In this document: positions 17,085 through 25,762 of the stretch, piece by piece | How positions within the stretch are numbered: position 1 is the stretch's first letter | Layout of the letters: each line of letters starts with the position of its first letter | Origin: Okeania sp. SIO2C9 | Lineage (GTDB): Bacteria > Cyanobacteriota > Cyanobacteriia > Cyanobacteriales > Microcoleaceae | Assembly: GCF_010672455.1 (NCBI RefSeq) | Contig: NZ_JAAHGO010000012.1 | Span: 610,940-674,939 of the forward strand | DNA length: 64,000 nt | Reading direction: 5' to 3' | Position numbers and translations under genes: made by a program | Notes under the pieces: model-generated | What the model was told of the DNA's origin: nothing | Database searches by the model: none | The model's input: the letters and a program-made list of their open reading frames with translations, nothing else

Positions 17085-17882
17085 ATGCAAAAAACTATTT
17101 TAATTACTGGCTCTACCGATGGTATTGGACTGGAAACAGCGAAGATGCTTACTTCACTGGGGCACCATGTGTTATTGCATGGTCGTAATCCAAAAAAGCT
17201 CGAACAAGTGCAAAAAACGCTTCTTGAACTCAAAGGTGGCGGACCTGTTGAAATTTATATAGCCGATCTGTCGCTCATGGATAATGTCGAGGAACTCGCG
17301 AAAACTGTAGCGGAAAAGCACTCTAAACTTGATGTTTTAATTAATAATGCAGGTGTCTATAATGCGCCCGATCCTGTTACCCAGGATGGTCTTGATATAC
17401 GCTTTGCTGTCAATACCATCGCTCCCTATCTGCTTACACAACGGTTATTATCACTGCTCGATACTTCAGGAAGGGTGATTAATTTGTCCTCTGCTGCTCA
17501 ATCTACTGTCCAAGCAGAAGCAGTGGCTGGACGAGTCAAGTTGTCTGACGGAGCCGCTTATGCACAAAGTAAACTGGCGCTTACAATGTGGTCGCGCAGT
17601 CTGGCACTTTCCCTTAAGGAGAACGGTCCTATAATCATCGCGATTAACCCTGGGTCGATGCTCGGTAGCAAAATGGTAAAGCAGGCATTTGGAGTGACTG
17701 GCAACGATATTCGTATTGGGGCAGAAATACTTACTCGCGCAGCATTGACGGATGAGTTCAAAACTTCTTCAGGCAAGTATTTCGACAATGATTTAGGTCA
17801 GTTTGTCTCTCCGCATCCCCATGTACTTAATACACGAAAATGCCAAGATATTGTACGGATTATTGAAACTATTTTAGCTTAA
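17085..17882 (+). CDS. Short-chain dehydrogenase/reductase
   Basis: A 265-residue classical SDR. NAD(P)-binding TGSTDGIG at residues 8-15, NNAG at about 86-89 (LINNAGVYNA), catalytic Ser in INLSSAAQS, and the YAQSK Tyr/Lys pair. The arginine after the second strand (HGRNPKKLE) suggests NADP preference. Start ATG at 17085 with AAAGGAGA ten bases upstream; the longer frame from 17043 begins inside the preceding remnant. It is the last gene of the hydratase-remnant-SDR unit and is followed by a MITE at 17885, three bases after the stop. Confidence 0.9.
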   Translation: MQKTILITGSTDGIGLETAKMLTSLGHHVLLHGRNPKKLEQVQKTLLELKGGGPVEIYIADLSLMDNVEELAKTVAEKHSKLDVLINNAGVYNAPDPVTQDGLDIRFAVNTIAPYLLTQRLLSLLDTSGRVINLSSAAQSTVQAEAVAGRVKLSDGAAYAQSKLALTMWSRSLALSLKENGPIIIAINPGSMLGSKMVKQAFGVTGNDIRIGAEILTRAALTDEFKTSSGKYFDNDLGQFVSPHPHVLNTRKCQDIVRIIETILA

Positions 17883-17884
17883 AT

Positions 17885-18000
17885 AGGACTTATGCACCTG
17901 CAACGTATTTTCGTCCGAAGCGACCGACAGGGTTTGCGGAGCAGTCCTGAACGGAAAGCAATCTCAAATCCTAGTTTTTCTGATCTCATGCGTAAGTCCT
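17885..18000. mobile_element. MITE with AGGACTTATGCA / TGCGTAAGTCCT ends
   Basis: Left AGGACTTATGCACCTGC, right CTCATGCGTAAGTCCT. It carries a GC-rich insert (CGAAGCGACCGACAGGG...) and fills most of the spacer between the SDR and cupin genes. Confidence 0.8.
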
Positions 18001-18052
18001 CCTGTTAAACTTTGGTAGTACATCAAATAAGTGATTACCAACAATTTTCCCC

Positions 18053-18916
18053 ATGAAGAACATAAGAAGATTTTTATTACTCGCACTTGCACTCTTCGTA
18101 ACCGCCTTGGGTTGCGCGCAAGTCACATCTCAAAGCATCGAGCCGGAATTAGCAGCCAAGCCAACCTCCGAGGTCGTCTTAAGGTCCGAAGTCCAGTGGG
18201 GACCCCTCAACCCCGCCCGTGGCGACCAAAGCCCTCGGGCTGGTAATCTTTGGGGCGATCGCACTGGCTCCGGGCCTTCAGGCTTCCTAGTAGAGTTTGT
18301 GGACGGCTTCTCGTCCCCACCTCACATTCACAATATCACCTACCGTGGAGTGGCCATTAGCGGCACCGTTCACAACGATGACCCGAATGCGGAGAAGATG
18401 TGGCTGCCGACGGGTTCTTTCTGGACGCAGCCAGCCGGAGGTGTACACATTACTGCTGCCGAGGGTAGCAACAACATGGCATACATAGAGATCGATGAAG
18501 GGCCGTATCTTGTCCTTCCCACTGAGGAGGCGTTTCCTAGCGATGACAAACCGATTAACGTGGACCCATCGAACATTGTTTGGATCGATCAACCCGGAAT
18601 GCCAGCCTCTGCCAATGGAGCAAAGGTAGCCTTTCTTTGGGGTAACCCACAGGACGATCAATTATACGGGAGTTTTGTCAAGCTACCGGCTGGATTTACT
18701 GGAAAGATACATAGCCACGGTTCGACATTCCACGCTGTGGTAATCCAGGGTCAACCAAAGTACCAAGTGACGAGTGAGATCGCTCTCAAGACCTTGGTGC
18801 CGGGCAGTTATTTCAGCTTGAAGGAAGAGTCGGTGCATCAAGTCTGGTCTGAAGCAGGAGAAGAGAGCATCATCTATGTACGCACGAATGGCAAATTTGA
18901 TGTCATTCCGGCGTAG
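18053..18916 (+). CDS. DUF4437 cupin-type lipoprotein
   Basis: A 287-residue protein with a lipoprotein signal (lipobox ALGC, cysteine near residue 22) followed by two cupin-like repeats. The first has [21 protein letters not shown] (about residues 97-117) and the second [19 protein letters not shown], each with the His-rich motif that binds a metal in cupins. This matches the DUF4437 family; the function is unknown. It is probably anchored to a membrane on the periplasmic side. The gene is strikingly GC-rich compared with its surroundings: bases 18181-18240 hold 42 G+C of 60, against 15 of 60 at 41041-41100. That is strong evidence of recent transfer, although one HIP1 site is present. Confidence 0.87.
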   Translation: MKNIRRFLLLALALFVTALGCAQVTSQSIEPELAAKPTSEVVLRSEVQWGPLNPARGDQSPRAGNLWGDRTGSGPSGFLVEFVDGFSSPPHIHNITYRGVAISGTVHNDDPNAEKMWLPTGSFWTQPAGGVHITAAEGSNNMAYIEIDEGPYLVLPTEEAFPSDDKPINVDPSNIVWIDQPGMPASANGAKVAFLWGNPQDDQLYGSFVKLPAGFTGKIHSHGSTFHAVVIQGQPKYQVTSEIALKTLVPGSYFSLKEESVHQVWSEAGEESIIYVRTNGKFDVIPA

Positions 18917-19196
18917 CTCAAGAAGTAATACCATTTCTCAAAAACTTTTCTACATTTTATTGAGCAGGGGAGTAGGGTAGTAGGTAGGGACGTTGCATGC
19001 AACGTCCGTACAGGGAGAAGCAAACATAAGAGTAATTAACATTAACTTAGCTAAAATTAGCAAAAAAGTGATTTTGCTTGTACCGATTAGTTGATAACTG
19101 AAGTATTGCCCAAGTATAGCGCTAATGTATGGGGATTAGTATAATCTCGGCCGTTCCTAATAACCTAATAATATTTAAAATTTGGAGGTAAAATCC

Positions 19197-20216
19197 ATGA
19201 AAGCAGTAGGTTTAACTCAATATTTACCAATTGATAACGAAAATAGTCTGTTAGATGTGGAAATCCCTAAACCCACAGCTAAAGGCAAAGATTTATTGGT
19301 ACAGGTTAAGGCAATTTCCGTTAACCCAGTAGATTATAAAGTCCGCTCTCCTCAAGATAAGGTTGAATCCGAACCCCGCATTCTTGGTTGGGATGCAGCA
19401 GGTGTAGTGGTAGAAGTTGGAGAAGAAGTAACACAATTTAAACCTGGAGAGGAGGTTTATTATGCAGGAGATATTACTCGTCCTGGTAGCAACAGCGAAT
19501 TTCATTTAGTGGATGCCAGAATAGTCGGTCGCAAACCCCAGAATTTAGATTTTGCTCATGCAGCAGCTTTTCCTCTTACTGGTATCACTGCTTGGGAAGC
19601 TCTATTTGAAAGATTAAATATTGATAAAACAGGAGCAGATGCAGGTAAATCCATTTTAATTATCAATGGTGCAGGGGGAGTTGGTTCTATTGCGATTCAA
19701 ATAGCGAAAAAGCTAGCCAAGCTTAATGTTATTGCTACAGCTTCTCGTCCTGAAACTATTGCTTGGTGTAAAAAAATGGGTGCTGATGAAGTGGTCAATC
19801 ATCGAAATAATCTTGCGGAGGAAATTGAGAAAATCGGTTATCAAAATGTCGATTATATTCTTTGCTTGAACGACACCGATGGTCACTGGCAAGCTATGAC
19901 TAAAGCAATTAAACCCCAAGGCACGATTTGTTCCATTGTGGAAAACGAACAACCGTTAGACATGGAAACTTTAAAGAGTAAGAGTGCTAGCTTTGTTTGG
20001 GAATTTATGTTTACTCGATCCATGTATCAAACAGAAGATATGGCAGAGCAAACTAATTTACTTAATGAGTTGAGTCAACTGATCGAAGATGGTGTAATTG
20101 TTACAACTTGCAATGAGGTAGTCAAACCGATCGATGCTAAAAACTTACGGGATGTTCATCAACGTCTTGAAAAGGGTAGAACTATTGGAAAAATTGTTTT
20201 AGCTGAATGGAATTAA
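19197..20216 (+). CDS. Zinc-binding-type alcohol dehydrogenase / quinone oxidoreductase (MDR superfamily)
   Basis: A 339-residue medium-chain dehydrogenase. GroES-like domain in the first ~130 residues (VNPVDYKVRSP, GWDAAGVVVEVGEEV), then a Rossmann domain with INGAGGVGSIAIQIAKKL near residue 157 and a VIATASRPE strand end. It lacks the catalytic and structural zinc cysteines of true ADHs, as in the zinc-independent QOR-like subgroup, and probably reduces quinones or enones with NADPH. Start ATG at 19197 with GGAGG ten bases upstream; an in-frame start at 19182 has none. A 127 bp internal piece of this gene is repeated at 20306-20432. A regulatory link to the HxlR gene is plausible, since HxlR proteins often control such enzymes. 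Confidence 0.9.
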   Translation: MKAVGLTQYLPIDNENSLLDVEIPKPTAKGKDLLVQVKAISVNPVDYKVRSPQDKVESEPRILGWDAAGVVVEVGEEVTQFKPGEEVYYAGDITRPGSNSEFHLVDARIVGRKPQNLDFAHAAAFPLTGITAWEALFERLNIDKTGADAGKSILIINGAGGVGSIAIQIAKKLAKLNVIATASRPETIAWCKKMGADEVVNHRNNLAEEIEKIGYQNVDYILCLNDTDGHWQAMTKAIKPQGTICSIVENEQPLDMETLKSKSASFVWEFMFTRSMYQTEDMAEQTNLLNELSQLIEDGVIVTTCNEVVKPIDAKNLRDVHQRLEKGRTIGKIVLAEWN

Positions 20217-20305
20217 TTTTTAACTAGCTATCAGCTTTCAGGTATAACACTAGGATTTACACATAACTACCAGATATTGTAGGGGTTGGCCGTTAACCCT
20301 TACAA

Positions 20306-20432
20306 GAGGTTTATTACGCAGGAGATATTACTCGTCCTGGTAGCAACAGCGAATTTCATTTAGTGGATGCCAGAATTGTTGGTCGCAAACCCAATAATTT
20401 AGATTTTGCTCATGCAGCAGCTTTTCCTCTTA
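20306..20432 (+). pseudogene. Partial duplicate of the upstream MDR gene
   Basis: 127 bp nearly identical to 19452-19578 of the MDR gene (GAGGTTTATTACGCAGGAGA ... GCAGCTTTTCCTCTTA), with only a handful of substitutions and a gap-free match. The copy has no start or other coding context. It ends where another dispersed repeat begins (ACCAATTCCTAAAAGTAAC, also seen at 10395-10440, 19100-19145 and 39765-39805). Confidence 0.9.
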
Positions 20433-20490
20433 TACCAATTCCTAAAAGTAACACTATACTTGGGTAAGACTTCAGTTATTAATTAATTAA

Positions 20491-20731
20491 CTTCCCGCCA
20501 GGGAAGTCCCGCGCTCTCCCGCAGGGGAGCGTCGTATGGTCAAGCCAGGGCCAAGATTCGGATACCTTCATAAGCTAAACGTTCATATGCCCTTGACAAG
20601 CTAGGTACATTTTGTTATGGTAAGGTCCAACACAGGGGGAGGACATCACCTCTGTCTAAACAGCGGTCAGGGTTTCCCAGACTGAAGAATCCCGCGTTGT
20701 CCCGTAAGGGCAACGTCGGGAGTATGTCAAA
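20491..20731 (+). mobile_element. IS200/IS605 right-end relic, possible omega-RNA scaffold
   Basis: GC-rich sequence with nested hairpins (CTTCCCGCCAGGGAAG; CCCGCGTTGTCCC with GGGCAACGTCGGG) that ends GGGAGTATGTCAA. That terminus is characteristic of the right ends of cyanobacterial IS605-type elements, where the tnpB-derived guide RNA scaffold lies. No tnpB or tnpA frame precedes it; instead a repeat abuts the left side. The identification rests on the terminal motif and hairpins only. Confidence 0.45.
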
Positions 20732-21186
20732 ACAGGTAGAATCACCTTTTTGCTAAAAATAGCCCAGTTAATATTAGAGTTGTTGGGAAATAAAAATTCA
20801 AAAGCCTCAAAAGCTTACTATATAAGATTTTCAGGGTTGGAGAATTAAAAAACACTATAAACATTGACTAATAATGGTTTTAGCCATTTTTTTAGCTTAA
20901 TTCCCAACAACTCTATTAATTATTCTTACTTTTTACCAAAAAATGAGGGTATGTGCCTCCCCTTTTAAGGGGATGAAAAAAATATTTAGTTCAGTATTTC
21001 AAGCCTCCGACTTCAGTCGGAGGTTCACTGATAACTGATAACTGATAACTGAAATGACTTCTCCCCCACTCCCCCTCCCAGGAGGCGGAGGGGCTAGGGG
21101 TGGATCCCCTGCTCAACAAAATGGGGCACTCGAAGATGGTGTGTTGATATTTAGCAACAAGGAAACATAACTTTAACGAAGTCATA

Positions 21187-21308
21187 CAGCGCTTTTCAGA
21201 TGGATGAACCACATCGTCATAACCAAAACCTTGTAGGGGCGAACGGCCGTTTGCTTCGCATAACTATCGTTAACGCCCCTACTGTGGTCTATCGAAATGA
21301 AAACCGCT
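21187..21308. mobile_element. MITE with CAGCG...CGCTG ends (IS630-derived), TA flanked
   Basis: Left CAGCGCTTTTCAGATGGATG, right TCTATCGAAATGAAAACCGCTG, with TA at both edges. Same family as 12846-12946, in the opposite orientation, and carrying GGGGCGAACGGCCGTTTG with a GC-rich insert between the arms. Confidence 0.85.
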
Positions 21309-21516
21309 GTAAGTCAGAACTCAGAAGTTAACCCACCCCTAACCCCTCCCAGGAGGGGAAGTAGGGGATGCGTGAGCAACTCTCCAAAAATATTTATTGC
21401 GCCTTAAAAGGCGGGGTTTTAGACCCATATTATTTTGATAAATGATTATTATTATCAAACGCGAAAAATCAAGAGTTTAGACAGTATCTTAATAGTTGAA
21501 ACCTTTATCCAACAAT

Positions 21517-21846
21517 CGTTATATCAAATCCGTTTAATTGGACATAAAAAAAATATCCAATTGCCATAACGACGCTCATCTTTCTAATTCTCTCTCCTCC
21601 TGACTCCTGTACGGGCGAACGGCCGTTTGCTTCGCATAACTATCGTTAACGCCCCTACTACCTGATATCATGTCCGACGGCAATCGTTTGTGTAAAAGTT
21701 AGCGTGGATATCTACAGGAAATTTAAGTTTTTTTCTTGCCTGTTGCCTGTTGCCTGTTGCCTATTTACTATACAAGACCGATGCTACCGGACATGATATG
21801 ACTCCTCCTTACTTAACCAATCTATAACTGTTTAACCGGATTTGAT
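21517..21846. mobile_element. MITE with ATATCAAATCCG / CCGGATTTGATAT ends, containing a nested MITE
   Basis: Left TATATCAAATCCGTTTAATT; right GTTTAACCGGATTTGATAT, the inverse with small differences. The inner flank CCATAACGACGCTCATC matches, in reverse, the element at 24816-24966. A second MITE (21665-21799) is inserted within it. The right end overlaps the 3' end of the esterase gene. Confidence 0.75.
21665..21799. mobile_element. Nested MITE, ATATCATGTCCG family, subtype B
   Basis: Left ATATCATGTCCGACGG, right GATGCTACCGGACATGATAT. Almost identical to 34643-34782 (shared AGTTAGCGTGGATATCTACA and ACTATACAAGACCGATGC), but with one fewer TGTTGCC unit. A right-end fragment is at 44150-44219. 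Confidence 0.85.
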
Positions 21847-23066
21847 ATCACCCCGTGAAGCACAGATGCTAAAAAGCGTTCGGTATAATACAAAGCAAGC
21901 TGATTGCTAATCCCAGGAAAAACTGCGTCAAAGGAGTGTTCAGCCCAGGGGATTTCTAAAAAAATAGCCTGGTTGCCAGTTGCTCGCAGTTGAGTGTATA
22001 AAATTCGTCCAAACTTAGGTTGTACTATATGGTCGCGGCCTGCATAAACTAGTAAAGAAGGGGGAAGAGCAGTTCTAACATAACTTTTGGGAGAAGCTTT
22101 TTGATAGAGTTCTAAGAGTTCGTCTGGTGTTCCTCCCAAAAAATCCCGCAGGACAGTATTTGTATTGATAGGATTGGGAAAAGGTGGATTGCGGAACCCT
22201 TCTATTAAGTCACTAGGTGCGTAGTAACTTACCACTGCTCGAAAAGGCATAGCACCTTGCTCGTAAGCAGCCAGAGTTGCTAAATGGCCTCCTGCTGAAC
22301 GGCCCATTATCGCTATGCGCTCAATATCTACTTTCAAATTATCCGCATGGGCTTGAATATACTGCAAGGCTGCTCGTACATCTTCGATTTGAGCGGGAAA
22401 TTTATACTTGGGTGCATGGCGGTAATCAATAGCTATTACTGAGTAGCCTTGAGCTGCTATGTAACAACTAAACCTCTCATAATTATCAGGACTGCCTTGT
22501 CTCCAAGCTCCACCGTAGACAATTACCACAGTAGGAAAGTTATGCAATTTTTGTGTAACTAAAGGCTGGTAAACATTTAGTTTGAGGTCTACTCCATCGG
22601 GACTGGCAAAGACAATACCTCTTTGAGTCTGAACTTCCTTTTTAGGAAGCCCACGAAAAACATCTGCAAGGACAAATGGTTGGGGACGCATTTGGGCTTT
22701 TAAGTCTTCAGGAACACTTTGTAAATAGTCTGTTCCCAAAACAGTCTCCATCTCAACAGCAAAGTTAGTGTTGGTAGTAGCTAGCTGGCTCAGTGGCAGT
22801 AAACTTAATATTAGGCTAAGTAAGCTAGAGATGAAAATGAGAGCAGACCACCAAGTTTTGTGAATAAAAACTGTTAGTATAAGCGCAAGCAGATTCAGGC
22901 AAATCAGCCAAGGGCTAATTTCTGGAGTTGCCACTGCCAAAGGTAAAAGAAAAGAATTCGGAGCAGGAATTACAATCCAGAGACTGAAAAAAAGTCCTAA
23001 TATACTCAATAGCAACGGAACTAACCACCAGAACTGTAAAATCTCTGATAAGTTTGGTTGAAGCAT
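21822..23066 (-). CDS. Alpha/beta hydrolase (esterase/lipase type) with N-terminal membrane region
   Basis: A 414-residue protein. Residues ~10-110 contain three or four hydrophobic segments, so the enzyme is membrane-anchored. The hydrolase domain follows, with the oxyanion loop VVIVYGGAWRQGS (near 180), nucleophile elbow IMGRSAGGH (near 257), acid in VYAGRDHIVQP (near 353) and histidine in IPWAEHSFDAVFPG. It resembles the BD-FAE/hormone-sensitive-lipase-like esterases; substrate unknown. The last ten residues, GVISNPVKQL, are encoded by the end of the adjacent MITE, so the natural C-terminus has been replaced or extended. Divergent from the SDR gene at 23110, with 43 bp between starts. Confidence 0.88.
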   Translation of the reverse strand: MLQPNLSEILQFWWLVPLLLSILGLFFSLWIVIPAPNSFLLPLAVATPEISPWLICLNLLALILTVFIHKTWWSALIFISSLLSLILSLLPLSQLATTNTNFAVEMETVLGTDYLQSVPEDLKAQMRPQPFVLADVFRGLPKKEVQTQRGIVFASPDGVDLKLNVYQPLVTQKLHNFPTVVIVYGGAWRQGSPDNYERFSCYIAAQGYSVIAIDYRHAPKYKFPAQIEDVRAALQYIQAHADNLKVDIERIAIMGRSAGGHLATLAAYEQGAMPFRAVVSYYAPSDLIEGFRNPPFPNPINTNTVLRDFLGGTPDELLELYQKASPKSYVRTALPPSLLVYAGRDHIVQPKFGRILYTQLRATGNQAIFLEIPWAEHSFDAVFPGISNQLALYYTERFLASVLHGVISNPVKQL

Positions 23067-23109
23067 CGTTTTTCGCTAAACTGTATTTGGTAAACTATAG
23101 TAAGTAATT

Positions 23110-24078
23110 ATGACAGACCTGAAAGGTAAAGTAGCATTGGTTACAGGAGCAACGCGGGGTATAGGTAAGGGCATTGCAATAGGTTTAGGTGAGGCCGGTG
23201 CTACTATCTATATTACAGGTCGTAGTCTCGAAAAACCTTGTGTTAATGATGGCGTTTCCGGTACTCTCCAGGAAACACAGTTAGCTATTGAAAAAGCTGG
23301 TGGTAAGTGTATTCCCGTTCAAGTAGATCATGCGGATGACGAGCAAGTACGGTTACTCTTTGAGCGCATTGAAAATGAACAACAGGGGCAACTCCATATA
23401 TTAGTGAACAATGTCTTCTCAGGAGTAAAGGCCATTAGAGATGCCTACGGTCAGCCATTCTGGAAATCTGAACCTAGTCTTTGGGATCTTGTGAATAATG
23501 TAGGTCTTCGCAGTCACTATATTAGCAGTGTATTTGCTGCCCGAATGATGGCTCCTCGTGGGGGGGGAATTATCTTTACTATCTCTTCCTGGGGTGGTAT
23601 GTCTTATCTATTTGGTGCTGCTTATGGTGCGGGTAAGGCAGCAAGCGATCGCCTGGCAGCGGATATGGCAGTAGAGTTAAAAGCAGATAATATTGCTTCT
23701 ATATCTATTTGGCCGGGGATTGTCGGTACAGAGCATATAATTAATTTTACCAATCAATTGAGTCAAAGTAATACTGTAGATATTTTTGGTGATCGTGAAA
23801 ATTGGGAAACTCCTTTGTTTATAGGTAGAGTTATTGCGAATCTGGCTGCTGAACCAAGTATTATGAGTCATACGGGTAAGGTGCGGATTGTTGCTGAACT
23901 TGCTGAAAAATATAATATTGTAGATGAGAATGGTAATTGTCCTATATCTCTACGTTCCCTTCGTTTTTTAATTCCTTTTACTGTTCCTGCACTGAGAAAA
24001 TATGCCTGGTTAATACCAAATTTCAAAATCCCTTGGTTTTTATTGTTATGGGGAAGGCTGGCATCACCTCAAATTTAA
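23110..24078 (+). CDS. SDR family oxidoreductase, DHRS1-like
   Basis: A 322-residue SDR. Cofactor loop TGATRGIG at residues 13-20, VNNVFSG near residue 100 in place of the usual NNAG, catalytic serine region ISSWGGMS and YGAGK near residue 173. The order of motifs and the long WPGIVGTEHI region match the DHRS1 group of SDRs. A C-terminal hydrophobic tail (FLIPFTVPALRKYAWLIPNF) may associate with membranes. Substrate unknown. It is divergently paired with the esterase gene and could share its promoter. Immediately downstream is repeat sequence. Confidence 0.87.
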   Translation: MTDLKGKVALVTGATRGIGKGIAIGLGEAGATIYITGRSLEKPCVNDGVSGTLQETQLAIEKAGGKCIPVQVDHADDEQVRLLFERIENEQQGQLHILVNNVFSGVKAIRDAYGQPFWKSEPSLWDLVNNVGLRSHYISSVFAARMMAPRGGGIIFTISSWGGMSYLFGAAYGAGKAASDRLAADMAVELKADNIASISIWPGIVGTEHIINFTNQLSQSNTVDIFGDRENWETPLFIGRVIANLAAEPSIMSHTGKVRIVAELAEKYNIVDENGNCPISLRSLRFLIPFTVPALRKYAWLIPNFKIPWFLLLWGRLASPQI

Positions 24079-24146
24079 TTATTATACATCTCCTCCATGC
24101 ATAGGGAGTAGGGAGTAGGCAGTAGGCAGTAGGGAACCCACCCCTA

Positions 24147-24321
24147 ATATCATGTCCGGTTGAACAGTTATAAATAAACGACGAAGGAGTCAGGAGACAA
24201 CCCACCCCTAGCCCCTCCCCCTCCCAGGAGGGGAAGACAGGAGACAGGAGGGTAGAAAGAAGAAGAAGAAGGAGAAAGAAGGAGAAAGTTTTTTTGATCA
24301 CTAATTATCCGGACATGATAT
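24147..24321. mobile_element. MITE of the ATATCATGTCCGG family
   Basis: Left ATATCATGTCCGGTTGAACA, right TTATCCGGACATGATAT. The interior holds AGGAGACA-type and AGAAGGAGAAAG arrays instead of the GAGTTAT array of the 4073 copy. Confidence 0.88.
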
Positions 24322-24815
24322 AACCCCTCCCAGGAGGGGAAAGAATTGATAATTTATGTGTGATAATTGATTTGATTTTTGATTTTTACCTTAATTATTC
24401 GGTAAAAATCCTCTCCTTTAAAGGAGAAACAATGAATTAATTTTCGGCGTTGGTGAATATAGAATGCTTAAGAATAAAATTGTTGTCAAACTCAAGAAAA
24501 AATGTACTGTCTGTCATGCCAATCTTCTCGTGATCAGAAAAATGGTTGACGTTACGGCAAAAACAATTCTTTAAGTTGTCACGACTGTGGACCAAAAAGC
24601 AAGTTTAATCTCCTCACCCCAAAGCAGATCACCCGCTCTGTTAAACAACTATGTCTGAAAATGTATTTTAATGGTATGGGATTGAGAGCTTAAGCTAGAG
24701 TAACTCAAATCAATCATCCAACCATCATTAACTGGGCCCGCGCCAGCAGCAGAAGAATTATAGTCATGAACCCTGAGATACTGAAATTCCTGCATGCTAA
24801 AGAAATAGATGAATT

Positions 24816-24966
24816 ATATCAAGTCCGGTTAAACAGTTATAGAATGGTTAACTCAGGAGGAGTCAGGAGTCAGGAGTCAGGAGTCAGAAGGAGAGAGAAT
24901 TACAAAGATGAGCCTACTTATGACGATTGGAGAATTTTTTTATGTGCAATTAACCGGATTTGATAT
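24816..24966. mobile_element. MITE inserted in the IS1 transposase (first)
   Basis: Left ATATCAAGTCCGGTTAAACA, right TTAACCGGATTTGATAT. The interior has a GGAGTCA array. It interrupts the transposase just after the DELY residues. Reverse relative of 21517-21846. Confidence 0.85.
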
Positions 24967-25272
24967 TACAAACCTTTGTAGCAGCTAAAAAGAACAAAGT
25001 CTGGATTTAGACAGAGCGTGAATCATTGGAAAGAAGGAATTTTACTTTGGGTAATTGGCGATCGCTCTCGTCAAACTTTTGAGTTACTGTGGCAAATAAT
25101 AGAGTTGTTGGCTCGCGTTTTTGGTATGTAACAGATGGTTACAGAGTTTATCAAAGTTATATTCAGCCCAGTTGCACCATCTTGCTAGTAAAACTTACAT
25201 GACCAGAGTAGAGGGTGAAAACACTCGTTTAAGACATTACCCACGCAAGATTAAAACGAAAAACTTTATGTT

Positions 25273-25493
25273 ATATGATGTTCGGACGGGTCAGTTATAA
25301 ATAAAATTAAGGACTGACAATACCGATAGTGCCAAATAAATACTGAAATTATCTTGACTTTTCTCCAATATTTCCTCTTTTTCTCCTTTATTCCCTCCTG
25401 ACTCGGTCCTTCCCCTCCTGGGAGGGGTTAGGGGTGGGTTGACTCCTGACTCCTCACAACAGTTATTTATAAGTATTCAACCGAACATGATAT
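25273..25493. mobile_element. MITE inserted in the IS1 transposase (second)
   Basis: Left ATATGATGTTCGGACGGGTC, right TTCAACCGAACATGATAT; arms somewhat diverged from the ATATCATGTCCGG consensus. It contains CTCCTGACT-type arrays and interrupts InsB shortly before its C-terminus. Confidence 0.8.
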
Positions 25494-25689
25494 TACTCAC
25501 CCATCTCTAAAAATGCTTAAGTATTCTATTTCCTTACTATTGTACGACTTAAAATTTAAGACTGTGCCAATCCCTATCTGAAGCATTACACATTCACCAA
25601 CGCCTAATTTTCCTTTTATTCAATCCTCTTTCTTTTAGGGAGAGGTAATGATCAATTATCCATTATCAATTATTGAACAGATGTCTAGT

Positions 25690-25762
25690 AGGGGCGAATA
25701 CCCATTTGCCCTTACAGGGTTTTGGCTATGACTATGTGGTTCATCACTCAGCAAAAGCGCTG
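25690..25762. repeat. Truncated IS630-derived MITE
   Basis: Matches the right part of the 21187-21308 element read in reverse (AGGGGCGAATACCC, GGGTTTTGGCTATGAC, TGTGGTTCATC, AAAAGCGCTG then TA). No matching left end is seen, so it is a 5'-truncated copy. Confidence 0.6.

Larger units (their letters stand above)
24503..25581 (+). pseudogene. IS1 transposase (insA/insB), degenerate
   Basis: Decayed frames spell the InsA zinc-finger region (MYCLSCQSSRDQKNG, a stop, then SLSCHDCGP), then AKEIDELY up to the first MITE. After it come FVAAKKNKVWI, a FELLWQII region, MTRVEGENTRLRHY and, beyond the second MITE, MLKYSISLLLYDLKF ending VPIPI and a stop at 25581, the standard InsB C-terminus. Several stops and frameshifts make it inactive. 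Confidence 0.88.
24446..25604 (+). mobile_element. IS1-family element interrupted by two MITEs, with 8 bp target duplication
   Basis: Terminal inverted repeats GGCGTTGGTGAAT (24446-24458) and ATTCACCAACGCC (25592-25604) are perfect. The flanking octamer TAATTTTC is present on both sides (24438-24445 and 25605-25612), a classic IS1 target duplication. Without the two inserted MITEs (151 and 221 bp) the element is about 787 bp, close to the usual ~770 bp of IS1. The target itself is a copy of the CAAGGAGAGG dispersed repeat. Confidence 0.9.

Noticed and set aside
24766-24963. 65-codon frame containing MNPEILKFLHAKEIDELYQ
   Set aside because: It spans the junction of the IS1 transposase and an inserted MITE, so it is not a gene.
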